Source: Impatiens glandulifera (taxonomy: Eukaryota > Streptophyta > Magnoliopsida > Ericales > Balsaminaceae). Taken from it: a stretch of 64,000 nucleotides of DNA. Shown here piece after piece: positions 1 to 12,900 of this stretch. The DNA lies in contig NC_061870.1 in assembly GCF_907164915.1 (NCBI RefSeq), positions 2,756,273 through 2,820,272 of the forward strand, in the 5' to 3' direction. The notes under the pieces were generated by a model, which saw only the letters and a program-made list of their open reading frames with translations, had not been told where the DNA came from and did no database searches. How positions within the stretch are numbered: position 1 is the stretch's first letter; every line of letters starts with the position of its first letter. Position numbers and translations under genes: made by a program.

Positions 1-89
1 ATTCGGCGTTGCGCATCCTATGGTAAATGTTGGGGGAGTCGGGGAGTGGGTCGGGAGGGAGAGAAACGGTCGCGAGAGGAAGAGAGTAG

Positions 90-767
90 GGGTGTTCAAT
101 ATTTGGTCTGAACCGAATATCCGACCGAATTTGAATTCACCGAATTCGAATTACATTTTCGGTTTTCGAATCGAATTTTAAACCGATTCAAATTCAAATA
201 CGGTTTTCGGTTTGGTTTTCGAGTTTAGGTTTCAATTCAAAAACCAAACCGAAAACCAAATTCATTTTTATTATATATTATATAACTTATTACATATTAT
301 ATAATAAATTATCATGGGCCTCCTACTAGATCCCTACATTAAATCCATAATCTCTCATTCATTTTCTTCTTCTCTAGTTGTTCACACCTCTCAACCACCA
401 CATATTATCGTCGTCAACACTGTTTTACTTTTTTCGTTCAATTGTCGAATATATATTGGTATTAGTCACTAAGCTAAGTTTGCATGATTTATATTTTTTA
501 TAATTTAAGTAGATAAGATCTCTTTAACAACTTATTTATTTTGTTAACTCTTTTAAAAAAAATTATCTTATGGGTAGTTGATGTATATTTGGTCTAAACC
601 GAATATCCTACCAAATTCGAACCGAATTCGAATTCACCAAATTTAAATAAACCGAATTCGAATTTATTCAAATTGGTTCGGTTTTCGAATTTGCTTAAAA
701 AAATTAAAAATTCGAAGAATCCGAATCGAAAACTCGAATAACCCGAAAACCGAACCGATGAACACTC
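90..767. repeat. ATTCGAATT/AACCGAA-rich dispersed repeat
   Basis: The stretch is built from many variants of AACCGAATTCGAATT. It starts with GGGTGTTCAATATTTGG and ends with AACCGATGAACACTC, so the outermost bases (GGTGTTCA and TGAACAC(T)) form a short inverted repeat, as in a small non-autonomous DNA element. An AT-rich core (about 260-590) separates two repeat-rich arms. Related sequence recurs at 25876-26015 and 43348-43550. No coding capacity was seen. The class is not established. Confidence 0.5.
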
Positions 768-1627
768 ATAGAAGAAAGAAAGAAAACTGAGAAATGAGGA
801 GAAAAGAAGTTAACGGAGAAAAATATATAATAAGGGTAAAATAGTCACAAAAAAAATTAAAAATTTTATTTACAAATTAATATTACAAAGGTTAGTTTTG
901 AGAATGACCCTATTTTTTAGGATTATTTGATCAAATTTTCAATATGATGCGTTTTTTTTTTCTTTAAATTTTCATATATGTTATCCATTTTTGTTTAAAT
1001 GATCAATATATTCTAACTATCTACTAAATGATCAATATATTCTATTTTATTTTTATTAAATTTAAATTTTAAATAAAAAATATATTTTTAATAATTAAAC
1101 CAACTAAAAATCCAAATGAGCTCACCTTTCCTATTTATCAAACCATAATTTTTGAAAAAACACTAGTAAAACCCTCAAATACCCAGAGATCAAAAGAAGC
1201 TCTTGCAGAATTGGATAATCTGAAATGGATTCTTAATTTTAGGCCTAAACCAACACGACAAACTTTGTCTATAAAGCTTGTGATAGGAGAGAAAGCAAAT
1301 ACACATTTCCAATCGTGCATCTCAATCATTCAAATGAAAAATTCTTTAACCAAAAGTCAAAGATCATGTCAAAAGCAGTACAAAAAAGATACAGTAAAGA
1401 AAGTATTTGAGAATACAACACACATGAACCTGAAAATAGATTTCAACAAATGAATATGCAAATAGATTTCAGCTTTGTATAATATCTTGCTTACTTTCCC
1501 CCTTAAATATCTAGCCCAAATGGGCGATAATGATGTGGGATTGTTGTGTTAAAAAAATGAAAAAAGAAATTTGTGCTAAGTGTTGTTGGGATTTGAATGT
1601 CACCTTTCTTCTTCTCCAGACATATTA
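768..1627. other. AT-rich 3' flank of the dynamin gene, no gene seen
   Basis: This stretch lies downstream of the minus-strand dynamin stop codon. It holds short AT-rich sequence and oligo-T runs. The short open frames on both strands resemble no family. The 3' UTR of the dynamin gene probably lies in the upper part of this interval. Confidence 0.6.
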
Positions 1628-4600
1628 TTATTTCCAAGCAACTGAATCTATCTCGTCTCTAGCAGACTTGTACAGTTCAAGCCTCTTCCCTATTTGTTGT
1701 CTTCTCTCCATTAATGCTGGATCCTCATCCAACATCTTACTAAGCTGCTCCTTCTGCATCAACCCCAACTTGTTATTATTATTAAAACTACAATGTTTCT
1801 ACGTTTAACTATTCCATTTTGTAACACTTTTTTTTGTTTAGATCAGGTCACATTTAAAAATATTATATTCAGAAACAGCCAAGTGTTTTCAAATGGGACT
1901 ATTATTTTCGGTGATGGATGGTTATACCTCCCGACGCCCAATTTGGGCGTAAAATCGATTGAGCAGGTTTCTCTTGGCCTGTAGAACTTGACATGTAACA
2001 ATGGCCTTGGGGATACTATTCTTTAATGATTCGCAAACCATATTTACATAAGCTGTAACATTTGATCCTGAAGATAGGGAAAAAGAAAATTATATATATA
2101 TGTATATTATTAAAAGTATAATGGATCATATATATATATAAAAAGATAACATAAATGACATACCAATCCTTCTCAAATGGTTGTCCGTAAAGCGGTCAGG
2201 ATTTTGATTTTGATTTTGATTTGGGCCGGAAGGGTTTGGACCATTTGGAGTTTTTTCGGGTTCAAGTTGAATTTTCCTGAAGAATTCTACTGTTAGATAA
2301 GTGGACTCCATCTCTACCAGCCGTAGGATTGTTTTACGGCTTTCATCACGAAATTTTTCCAAAGATTCGTTTGATGCAGATGCTATGTCGGACTGAAGTG
2401 ATGGGAATCGTTTCAACTCCTGAATAATAATTATAATTATTGCCAAATGATTTTCAGTGCAAGAGAAAAAAACAGACGGACTTGATATCACAATGTAAAC
2501 ATTTCAAAAACAAGACTTTTGAGTCCTTCATTCGTGGGCTATTTTGGTATTTTGTACTGGTACGAATTTTCATCCAAAAATTGACTTCTATGTTTGTTAA
2601 AAATTACCAGAACAATAATATAAATTTTATGGACCATCATTTACAAAAATAAAAATTCTATATACCAAATTACAGCAAAAGTCACATTATAAATTTATAA
2701 TCTATATCACAAATTCACAATCTAAAAAATAATGTCATACAAAATGAACCCAAAAATTTACACTATAATTTGGATCATGTCTAGAAATAATCTGAACAAT
2801 TTAGAAAATAATATTTATACGAAAAAGTATATATAAGTTAATTATGTTTCGAAACTCTAAAGGTTTGTGTTTCCCAAGGGCATCTCGAAGAATTATAAGT
2901 GTAAATATCTATAATTTCCATTTATCTAGTCCAAAAACAATTCATCTTAGCTTTTAGTGTCCCTTTCATTTCTTAGTTAATACTAATTAAGTGTTAGACC
3001 ACAGGACTAGTAACGATTATGATACTTATTTTCATCCAAAGATTTAAGAGTAAAAGATTTTAGTGAGGGAAACATAAAGGTTTGGTTAACTAACTAACTA
3101 ACCCTAGAATAAGCTGATAGAGCATTATAGACATGTCAGTAGAAGTAGAAGAATAAATTAGATGCGGAACCATTAAGTCATTTAGTCCTTTTATATTATT
3201 TGGCTTACGGTACATAAGCCGGTTGAGGGCCTAATAAAAGGATAATAAGAGCAGGAAAAGAAATTAAATTATGCCATTATTGAGAATTAATATGAATCTA
3301 TTGAAGGTATCTCTCTATCTCATATCTTATAAGTTATAATTATATCATCACCACTACAATTCTAACCCTATCTTATCTGCAATTGTAGGATCATCTACTA
3401 TTGCCGCTACTATTCATACTCTAGTTATTCTAGGAAGAAGCAAGGTATTAATTGGCTGAACGAGCTAGGTTTTGCTCTTGTTCTAACTAATATTATATCA
3501 CTGGTATTAAAGCAGTTGTCTTCACGCCTGTGATATTCTAGGATTATAATCGGAAGTGAAGCAGCAAGCAAAATTTATGAGTCAGTTGCAAGGTATCAGG
3601 AATTCAATTCCGATTAGCTTTGTTTGGTGATAGAGAGAATCAGCTTGGAACTGAAGAAGAAGACGAATCAGATAGTTAGAAACCTTCTTATTTACTTCCA
3701 AAGAGAGATTGTGATCATAGAATTTACTTGAAGAAGGAGCTGGGATTGTGAGCTTACAGCTTTATCCCACTTTACAGAAGAACGAAATGGAGAAGAAAAT
3801 CGATCAAATGCTGGAAAGTGGAGCTACAAAGAAGAGTTATAATCATTTTTCTTTGCCAGTGGTACTCGTTCAAAAGAATGATCAAACGTGGAAACTTTGT
3901 ATTTACAATTTGAGACTACGAAGAAACCATCAAAGACAAATTTCATTTTCCTTTAGTAGTATAATTGATAGATGAATTGCATGATAGTCAGATTTTTACG
4001 AAGATATCATCAAAGACAAGTTTGTATGGAAGAAGAGGATGGTCATAACGAGTTTGTAGTAATGCTTTTTGGACTAACAGATGCCCCTTCCACGCTTCAA
4101 AGGCTGAAGAAAAGAATTTTCAAATCCTATTTAAGAAAATTTGTATCGGTCTTCCTCGACTCATTCTTCCTCTACCTCATCCTCTTCCTCCTTCACGAGA
4201 AACCTTCAGTGCTTGCTCTTCTCCAACGACATTTGGTTTCTTCATCTTTGATTCATGCACCAGTAACGAACTCTACATAGCATCGACAGTGAGTGTGTCG
4301 ATGTCATTAGATTAGGTCAAACATTCTCAAAAACATTCTCAAAAACATACTCCTCAATTGAACACACAATGTAATTGAAGTTTTCGGTTAAGGTGCGCAA
4401 AATCTTCTCCACGATTTTGACGTCCTGCATATCATCCCCGCAATTTCTCATATCATTGACCACCACCATTACCCTTGAAAAATAATTGTTGATGTATTCT
4501 CCGGTCTTCATCTCCAGTAGCTCAAAGGTTCTTCTCAACGTTTGTAAGTGAGCACGCTTCACTCATGTGTTTCCTTGGTATTTGGTTTTCATTGAGTCCC

Positions 4601-7600
4601 ACAATTGTTTGGAAGTCTCCTTTAGCGTGATTGTTTAGAGAATGGATTTATCAATCGCAATAAAGAGATAGTTCTTCGCTTTTAAATCCTTCCATCTCGC
4701 CTCGTTAAGAGCCTTCTTCTGTGCTTCTGCCAAAGTTTCCTCATCTGCTGGCTCAGTGACTCCATCTCTCACTACCACGATGTATTCCTTTGATTTTAAG
4801 AGATTCTCCATGAGAAGACTCCAATGATCATAATCTCCGTCAAATTTCAGAATGTTTGGTGTTAGAAAAATTGCTTGATTCTCTCATTTCACTCACCCGT
4901 GTTTCTCTTTTCTTTTGATTTTAGCTCTGATACTAGAATTTGTAGAACTCAGAGAACAAAAGAACTAAAGTTGAATGCTTCGATATTTTATTATGCATAA
5001 GAAATAAGACTTAAATAGCCAATAGTTAAGACAAAGTCTTCTAAAAGACGTGCGCTAGTGCTAACTAAATATACGGAAATATAAAGTAAATAATATATTA
5101 ACTAATTGACTTCTACAATCTAGATTTGGTGTGGTAAATAATAATAATCCAACTGAACAACATATGCAAGTAGCGAAAAGAGTTCTGCGATACTTAAAAG
5201 GTACTTTGGGATTTGGTGTGTTTTACAAAAGAGGTGTTGTCGGGAATTTAATTGTCTACACAGACAGTGATTACGCTGGTGATATTGATGATAGAAAGAG
5301 CACAAGTGATTATGTGTTTTTTTTAAGTGGTGGAGCTGTAGCTTGGGCATCGAAAAAGCAGTCTGTGGTAATGTTATCAACAACAGATGAGTTTGTTGCA
5401 GCAGCTTATTGAGCTTGTCAATGTGTATGGATGAGGAGCTTGGGTTAAAACAATCAAGGAGCACGACAATTATACATGATAACAGTTCAGCCATTAAATT
5501 GTCAAAGAATCCCAATCTTCAGGGTTCTGAGCAAGCATATCGATGTCAGGTTTTATTTCTTGAGAGATCTAACTAAGGATGGTGTTGTTAAGCTTGTTCA
5601 TTGTGGAACAAACGAGCAGGTTGCAGACATATTAACAAAACCATTAAGTTTGGAGGGTCCAAGGGAGAAGCTTGGAGTGTGTGAAAGAAGAATAAACTAA
5701 GTGTTGTCACATTCAGTTTTAGGGGAGGCATTGTTAGAGTTTGAATTAGTCTTTAGCATTTAAAGTTTGAATTAGTCTTTAGCATTTAGAGTTTGAATTA
5801 GTCATTAGTATTTTAATAATCTCCTAGATTGTAGAAGTCAATTAGTTAATCTATTATTTAGTTTATATTTCCGTATATTTAGTTAGCACTATAGCACGTC
5901 TTTTAGAAGACTGTCTTTAGAAAACTTTGTCTTAACTATTTGGCTATTTAAGTCTTATTTCTTATGCATAATAAAATATCAAAGCATTCAGCTTTAGTTC
6001 TTTTGTTCTATGAGTTCTACGTAATATCTAAAAGAGGGGTAGTAGTTGATATATCGAAAATAGATGTAATCAAAGCATGGTCGAGGCCTACTAATCTCAA
6101 ACAATTTCGGGGTCTTTTGGGGATATTATCTCAGATTCATTCGGAATTATAGATCCATTGCCTTGCTATTTTCGAAATTTATTGAAGAAGTAAAAGTTTA
6201 TTTGGAATGAAGAGTCCACTATCGCATTTGACAAGCTTACAGATTCTATGATGAAACCTTCGGTATTAGCATTGCCCAATTTCGCGGAAGGGTTTTTTGT
6301 GGAGACAGATGCAAGTCATACTGGAATTGGTGCAGTTTTAATTCAAAAGGGTCACCCGATTGTGTTTTTTAAATAAAGGATTGGGTCATAAACTTCAGGC
6401 TTTGTCCACTTATGGACGAGAGATGTTGGTTGTTTTACATGCTATCAAGAAGTGGAAGAGTTATCTACAATTCAAGCCTTTTGTTATTAAATTAGATCGT
6501 GAAGCTCTTAAGCATTTGATATAATAGAAGTAGCTATTCAAGTTAGTGGACTTTGAGTTCTCACTTCAGAATAAGAAGGGTATAGAAAATGTGGTTGCTG
6601 ATGCACTTTCACGACTAGATACAGAGGGCACTTGCTTGGTTACATCAGAATTTTCATTGATTTTGATTAAGCTTTTGATGTAAATCTGAAATAAATCATG
6701 GGTAAGCTTCAAAAGGACTCTAACAGTGATCAAGGGTATTCATGGGCTAATGGAAAAATGAGAAAAGATAGAAGACTTGCAGTGGGTTATGACAAAGAGC
6801 TACGGAAATATATTATGTTTACCATGCTCAGCAGTGGGAGGTCACTCAAGGGTGATGGTGACGTATCAGAAACTCAGAAAAGCATATTATTGCAGGGGTA
6901 TGGAAAAAGATGTTGGAGAATTTGTCAGAACTTGTTTAGATGTCAACAACAACAGAAATGTAAACATCAAAGACCTAACTAAAGGCCTTCTCCAACCATT
7001 GAACATTCCCAAGACAATTTGGAGAAATATTTTGATTGATTTCATTGATGGATTATTGAAGTCACAAAGACATTATGTTATTTTGGGTGTTGTGGACAGA
7101 CTGTCAAAAATGACTCATTTTGTGAGCTTAGGGCATCCTTTTTCAGCTAACTTAGTAGCTCAGTTATTCTTGGATAATATTTTCAAGTTTCAAGGTATGC
7201 CACTAACTATAATAAGCGATTGTGATAAGACGTTTTGGAAAGAACTGTGTCGATTACAAGGGATACAACAAGCTATGTCTACTGCGTATCATCCACAAAC
7301 AGATGTTCAGATTGAGGTGGTCAACAAAAGCCTTGAAAATTATTTGCATTGCATGACGGGTCAAAAACCCAAATCATGGGCGAGTTGGCTCCCGCCGAGT
7401 GGTGGTATAACACCGATTTTCACTCGACAGCATTGACTTCTCCATACGAGATCGTTTATGGACAGGCTCCTCGGATTCATTACCCTTATTTAGCTTGGGA
7501 TTCGATTATTGATAATTAACTTGAATATATTGAAGGTTCTCTATCTTATTTCTTAAGATTCATCTATCATCATCTCTATTATTCTAACCCTGTCTCATCT

Positions 7601-10600
7601 GCAATTGTAGGATCGTCTATTATTGTGGCTCTTATTCTTTCTTATCTAATACTCTAGTTCTTCTACAATAAACAGTAGAATCAAGGTATTATTTAGTTGA
7701 TCAACTCTTATTCTTATTATTTATTACTTAATCAGATTTCTGGTTGACCTTTCTCTTAGTCAATGTTTGATAATCTAAGTTGTGTTTGATAATACAACTT
7801 AACCAAATAAGACATTAAGTGAAGTTATAATATCAAATACAGGCTCACTCTAAATGTTGAAGTGCTTATTTGAATTAAAACTATTTAATAGGTGTTATCT
7901 AAAATAACTTCTGTCTAGATTGAACTCAAACTAAACCAATAAAAGTGGAAAATCTGAATTAATTTGGTAAGTTATAAATTACTTAACTCATTAACATAGT
8001 AAGGGATCTTAAAAGACAACTTTAATATCTCAAAATTAATCAAGTTAGGGTTAAATAATATTTAAGTCGTTTCTCTACATTTGTTAACATTTTATCAAAT
8101 ATTTACATACCAAGTCTTACAACTTACATATTTTCATATAGTTTATTCCAACATTTATTTTTAGAGATTTAACTCTTTCGAATTTTAAAATTTAGTATTC
8201 CCAATTCAGCATTCAACAACACTTATTTATTGACAAAGTGAAAAGATATTAACTGCTACAGCAGTTTGATTGTGTCCGTCTAATACTAATTTAAAAATCA
8301 ATTCATATGTAACAAATGACTTGACTATAACATATTCTTACTTGTGTTTCCGCTATGGACTTCCTCACAAGCTCTTTTAGAACAAAGTGCACCTGGAAAG
8401 AAATGACACGAAAATTGATATGCAAGGGCAGATAGAAAGGATTAGAATACAGAGTGACTAGAAAATTACAGCATCAACCGAAGCTTCAGCTGGGCCTTTG
8501 AAGTATCCAAGTGATCCATCAATAAGCCTCCTGTAACCTTGTTCTGGGGCAATCAGATGTGGTTGATATCCATCTGCTTCCATAATAACTTTCCTGACGT
8601 TATTCATAGAAAGATGACGATCCAATGGGAGTTTTTTCATTGCTGCTGGTAATTGATTGTCAAATACACCGTAGATCCGATCCCCACCTGGTCGACTAAG
8701 GAAAACATGGTATCTTAGAAAGTGCAAACACAAATTAGAAAATAAGCACTATTAATTTTTAATAGCTCAAAATCCAGTGGAAAATTGCTAGAGATCATCC
8801 AGTATTTTGGTGAGTAGACAAAACTAAAGCTTGTTTCACGTAGAGTTTTCTTGAAATAAACTGATATTTTTACAAGAAATAGTATTGTTCAAAGAAAAAG
8901 TTATTATTTAATATCTAAAATATAATAAAAATAAAATAAGGGTGTTTTAGTAAATAATTTCATTGATTAAATTTTTTATGTTGGGATAAGGGATTATATG
9001 GATACACTTCATCAAACAAGGCCGTAGAATATTTTTCAAAATACTAAATTCTATTTGACATTTATTCCAATCAGATCCTCTCATGTAAAACAGTTAAAAT
9101 CGAGAGTATATTTAAAATCATTCAGAATTTATAAATTCGTAAAATCAAGAGTGTACTTAAAATCTTAAGAGTATATTTAAAAATATATATATTTTATATA
9201 TTATTATTATTTATATATATAATTAATTTACATGTAGACATCTGTTGATTAAATTTAACTAGTGATTCACGAAATGCATAGAATTACTCCATGCTTGCGT
9301 GTATGGAATTATATCTCTTGTAACAGATGCATAACATCTTCAGGACCAGCTGCCTATTTTATTATATTCCATTAAAGTTATGTATAAGTTTGAGATGAGG
9401 CTACCACTGCTCATTCATTATTTTATGAAATGAATAGTGTCTCCTCCCTATCAATCTTAAGTCTCCCTTTATTATCTGAGTCTCTCCCGATCACTCTCTT
9501 TGTTAATATCCAATCTAGATCTTCTCATCTTCATTCCTAATTTCTTACTTGTTGGCAAAAACAGGTGCAAATAAGATGAATCTTTAAATGTTGGAATTCC
9601 GGTCCCCCATTATGATCCATGTTACTTCATTATTATCAATCAGATCACTTGGGCCTTGTTTGATGAAGTTTAAATAACTCCCTCATCAAAATACTAAAAT
9701 ACCCTTACTTAATGAACAAATACAAATAAAAAAAAAGAGAATATTATTGATAACGATAACATACCCTCCGTCCAGGTGTTCCTTAAACACTCGATCAAAT
9801 GCACGGCACATTTCCAAAATAGTATACAGCTGGGCCTGCGTGCACAAATTAGTCACTACGTAAATGATTAAAAAGAACTCTGTTTTCCCCATAGCAAGAG
9901 TGTAAATGTGACGAGTTTAAAAAAAATTACCCCTCCATCTGCACCAACTGGCCTGCCAATACGATCCAATTCTGCATTAAGCTCATCAATTGTCTTATTT
10001 ATTAAAGAGATAATACTTGGTATACGCTGTCTGATAACAGCTTCCAGATGCTGCCACACAAGAAAATATGGAAAGTAAACTTATAATAGGGTAAAAGGAA
10101 ACTATGAAGCTAATATGGTTAAATTATAATAATGGGAGGGGCACCTGGGATAGAAGTTTTGCCAAATATTCTGAACCCATTTTGTTTGCCAAATGTCCAT
10201 ATTCCGGGCTAGTTTCAAAATACTCTTTCTCCTTTCTTCGTGCATCAATCATATCAACATTCTTATTTATATCGGCTTGTGAACGGTTAACAATTCCGAC
10301 CCAAGGATGCTGAAGTCTGTAAGATCTTCCTTCGAGGACCTTCAGTGTTGGAAGAGAAGATGAAAATCAATAATTAATTATCCCATTGTAGCCAAATAAT
10401 ATTACATAAATAAATTATTTCTTACATCTACGGCATTGGTTCCTTTATCCATCAGATCAAGTTTTGTGAGCACTCCAAATGTTCTTTCCCCTACAATAAG
10501 ACTGATCAATTTATCTTCTTTTCGGCCAATGTTCGCCTAATGGATATAAATCCATAGACAATATATGTTTTCTATTGCATCCATACCTGTAGGATCAACT

Positions 10601-12677
10601 TCTCTTGCAAGTTTTATAGCATCAGAAGTGGCAATATCTTGATTAGCAGGAGAAATGGCCAGGATAATGCAATTGGGCTGAAAAATAAAAATCTTTAAAT
10701 AAATCGTACCACAATATAATTGTCAAAGATGAATATAATACTCTTGCAAGCCCTTCTCAGCTCCCGCATTGGGGAGGATACTTTTTCCACGAGTTCACTA
10801 CATTTTGACTGAGATTGGATGATATCATTTTTGACACACTAGACGGGCTACTGGTTTGGCTAGGCAGTTTGTAATTGGATGTGAGGGTGGAGATTATTTG
10901 CTCTTGGATGGAGTTTTCACTTCAAAGGGGATTTTTTCCAATGTCTGTTGTTTGGACCTGGACGGAGCAATGTGACGGAACTGCTTGGTTGCGTGTTTAG
11001 GATGCAGTTCTGTCTTTTATCGCACAGATGACGGATGGAGTCATCAATATGCTGAAATTATTTTCCTAGTTTTACTTGAAACTGTGTCAAACCCATGTCA
11101 AGATTGTTTGGAAGGGGGTTGACACATTTCTAGTTTGGATTTATCATTTGATTCTTCTATAGAATTATGTTTGGAGACTTCTAAGGATTGCCTAATTTTA
11201 TACAGTTCTTCAAAAGATAAGAATAGGCATGGCATGTTTCCCTAAGAATGGAGACAAGTGTTTCGCATCTCTGTCAAAGTGAACTCTTGTCCTAATATGA
11301 GCAAACTTCCTCTAAATATTAATATTAAAAAATATTAAGTGGCACTTGTCACCACTATTGACTTTTGAAACTTTTCTTATCAATTTGATTCAAACAAAGT
11401 AGTTCAAAATGAAACAAGGATACAAATCGTGTAACTAGACAATTTAAAGAACATTAACCAACAAAGTTCTTTCTGTTCAGAAAGATGTAGCTCTCTAACC
11501 TTTTCAACATAAGTTCGAACCATGTTCTCAATATCCTGGACAATACTTTCTTGCTGTCCTTCTAAATAAGTGATTGAGAAACAGAAGACAGTTAGAAAGA
11601 GCAAAATGAAACAAAAAATAATTTACAAAACAGGAAATGGTAAGGACGCACCAACAGCAACCTTGGTCAGCCCGGGAAGATCTATAAGTGTTAAGTTCAC
11701 AACTGTAAAACGAAATTCAGACAAAATAATCCTGTGAGTTGAAGATGGTGCAACATATTGATCCTCCGACATTACATTGAATAAATTAGCCCATCACACT
11801 TGTATACTTATGTTACTATACGAATCCAAGACAAAACATGATAAAAATGGAAAGCACATACCATTGGGAGAGTAAATGCTTAGTTGGATTGGTTTATTAG
11901 AAATTTGTTTGCTCTTGCCGGTAATGCGGTCTGTTTCATCCGCAATCTCCTTGCGCACAGCAGCTGCAAGAATGGAACGAAAATAAAGGCTGTTAATGAG
12001 GGATTGTAATCTGGAAGTAAAATAAAATAACTTAGGATAGAACATCATAAGCAAATATCTTTGTGATGATGTAAAAGAATCATGGCATTGACCAGAAGAT
12101 GACTTCAACTTACCAAAATCGGTATATCGCCTCTTTGGTGCATGGAGAAACTCTGCATATTCAACTCCACCTTCTGTCTTATGGAGTTGCAATACCAATG
12201 GTCTTCTAGTAACAATGCCTGAGAGTTGATAGAAATTAAAAACAATGTCATCAACTAATGAGGAGATAAATCTGAACTAAAGAATCTTAAATCTTTTTCT
12301 TTCTCGCGATTAATTTAGAAAATCAATCAAAAGAATAGATGAAATGAGGAGATAAATCTGAAGTAGCAAGAATATTATACCAGATCCACGAGGAAGAAAA
12401 TCTCTTCCAACGACACTTTCCAGAACAGAAGATTTTCCAGAACTCTGATAATGATGGAATAAAAGTGATGTGAAGAAGATGAATCATAAAATCTGGATAT
12501 AGAAATAGGGCAGAATGAAGAAGTAAAAAAGAGAGAGTTAGGGACCTGTCCTCCAACGACGGCAACAGTAGGGAGAGCTTCCCAAAGAGACATTCCCTCT
12601 CCTCCATGATCGCCCAAAACAGTGCAAGCTCGCTGGATTCTGTTGACCAAACCAATCAAACTCTCCATAGTGGCCAT
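1628..12677 (-). CDS. DRP1E-like: Dynamin-related GTPase, DRP1 family (DRP1E-like), 16 exons
   Basis: This is a large self-assembling GTPase. Plant DRP1 proteins pinch or tubulate membrane at the cell plate and plasma membrane during cytokinesis and clathrin-dependent endocytosis. Exons (minus strand): 12677-12546, 12444-12381, 12218-12114, 11963-11862, 11702-11652, 11561-11500, 10677-10587, 10490-10426, 10339-10145, 10050-9931, 9835-9765, 8695-8470, 8392-8342, 2419-2164, 2067-1928, 1753-1628. All introns are GT-AG and the exons sum to 1857 nt, a 618-aa protein, the usual length for this family. The P-loop GGQSSGKSS is at about residues 42-50, DLPG at 142-145 and TKLD at 211-214. The middle domain and C-terminal GTPase effector domain follow, and there is no PH or proline-rich domain, as expected for DRP1. 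The start is the ATG of MATMESL; a second in-frame ATG lies three codons on. Intron 13 (2420-8341) carries nested retrotransposons. No frame damage was seen, so the gene is probably functional. The paralogue assignment (1E rather than 1C or 1D) comes from remembered sequence similarity. Confidence 0.93.
3748..4140 (+). pseudogene. Gypsy reverse transcriptase fragment
   Basis: The first part matches the gypsy RT entry region ([15 protein letters not shown], then [15 protein letters not shown]). After a frame change it continues with [17 protein letters not shown], the conserved 'MPFGLTNAPATFQ' block, and a damaged version of the F-x-D-D-I region. Stops and frameshifts rule out function. The reading resumes at about 6022 beyond the copia-derived block. 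Confidence 0.75.
4317..4880 (-). pseudogene. Copia gag fragment (UBN2-type)
   Basis: The minus strand encodes [20 protein letters not shown] and VVEKILR-like text, reading [19 protein letters not shown], typical of plant copia Gag (the UBN2 region). Upstream, up to about 4880, more Gag-like sequence is broken by stops. It reads away from the neighbouring minus-oriented LTR, as a 5' end should. Confidence 0.65.
5131..5700 (+). pseudogene. Copia RNase H fragment
   Basis: Readable blocks are [46 protein letters not shown] and [12 protein letters not shown], in the order of a copia RNase H C-terminus. Two frame interruptions lie between 5410 and 5530. It ends just before the polypurine tract and 3' LTR. 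Confidence 0.75.
6022..7520 (+). pseudogene. Gypsy RT end, RNase H and integrase relic
   Basis: After the copia block the gypsy frame resumes with [20 protein letters not shown], then RNase H ([19 protein letters not shown] near 6290-6350). The integrase core follows at 6990-7400 with [31 protein letters not shown] and [11 protein letters not shown]. It is broken by several stops and frame changes. The right LTR piece begins within about 20 bp of the last coding similarity. Confidence 0.75.
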
Positions 12678-12900
12678 TGTAGATCTAACCAAAGGGATAG
12701 AGATCTGATCGGAGTTTCGGCAGAGTGCAGGTGGGTGGGTGGACGAATCAAAATATATATATGTGTCTACTTTATGTGTGGAATGGATCTAGGACAGTGA
12801 CAGGCTAAAGTTGGAAAATCAGAAGAATAGAGAGAGAGAGTGTGTGTGTGTTAACAGCCGATTAGGTGCCGCTTTCATCCGTCAGACTTCTCCTCTTCCT
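12678..12900 (-). promoter_or_regulatory. Upstream region of the dynamin gene
   Basis: A TATATATAT run at about 12751-12760 lies some 75-85 bp upstream of the ATG on the minus strand and is the best TATA candidate. An AG/TG microsatellite (12829-12850) lies further upstream. The transcription start is not visible. Confidence 0.35.

Larger units (their letters stand above)
4317..6020. mobile_element. Internally inverted Ty1/copia fragment
   Basis: Two parts of one copia family lie in opposite orientation. On the minus strand, the 3' part of an LTR (about 5124 down to 4941) is followed by a primer-binding-like site (near 4924-4935, reading TATCAGAGC) and a gag fragment (to 4317). On the plus strand, RNase H (5131-5700), a purine tract (AGGGGAGGCA) and an LTR (5732-6020) follow. 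The two LTR pieces share about 180 bp as inverted repeats (for example CTAGATTGTAGAAGTC). Most of pol is missing. Confidence 0.7.
3190..7710 (+). mobile_element. Decayed Ty3/gypsy LTR retrotransposon, interrupted
   Basis: Two LTR-like copies share the order TATTGAAGG, ATTCTAACCCT, CTGCAATTGTAGGATC and AAGGTATTA at about 3300-3460 and 7525-7695. A primer-binding-like site TGGTATTAAAGC follows the left copy near 3501. Pol relics on the plus strand appear in order: reverse transcriptase (3748-4140), RT end plus RNase H (6022-6660) and integrase (6700-7520). A copia-derived block (about 4300-6020) sits between the RT parts. Many stops and frameshifts make it an old insertion. The exact outer ends were not resolved. 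Confidence 0.75.
2420..8341 (-). other. Intron 13 of the dynamin gene, swollen by retrotransposons
   Basis: The intron is 5922 bp, against mostly under 900 bp for the others. The donor after the exon at 8342-8392 (CAA then GTAAG) and the acceptor before GAGTTGAAACG (2419) are canonical, and the frame is kept across it. About 3190-7710 is a decayed gypsy element containing a rearranged copia element, both largely antisense to the gene. 2420-3190 and 7710-8341 show only AT-rich intron sequence. Confidence 0.85.

Noticed and set aside
1138..1453. Small open frames on both strands near 1.1-1.45 kb
   Set aside because: AT-rich, overlapping on opposite strands, no family match; they lie in the 3' flank of the dynamin gene.
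10680..11499. Possible extra exon or gene within dynamin intron 6 (10678-11499)
   Set aside because: The exons on either side join in frame (VEK then PNCIIL) without extra sequence, and no domain was seen in the intron.
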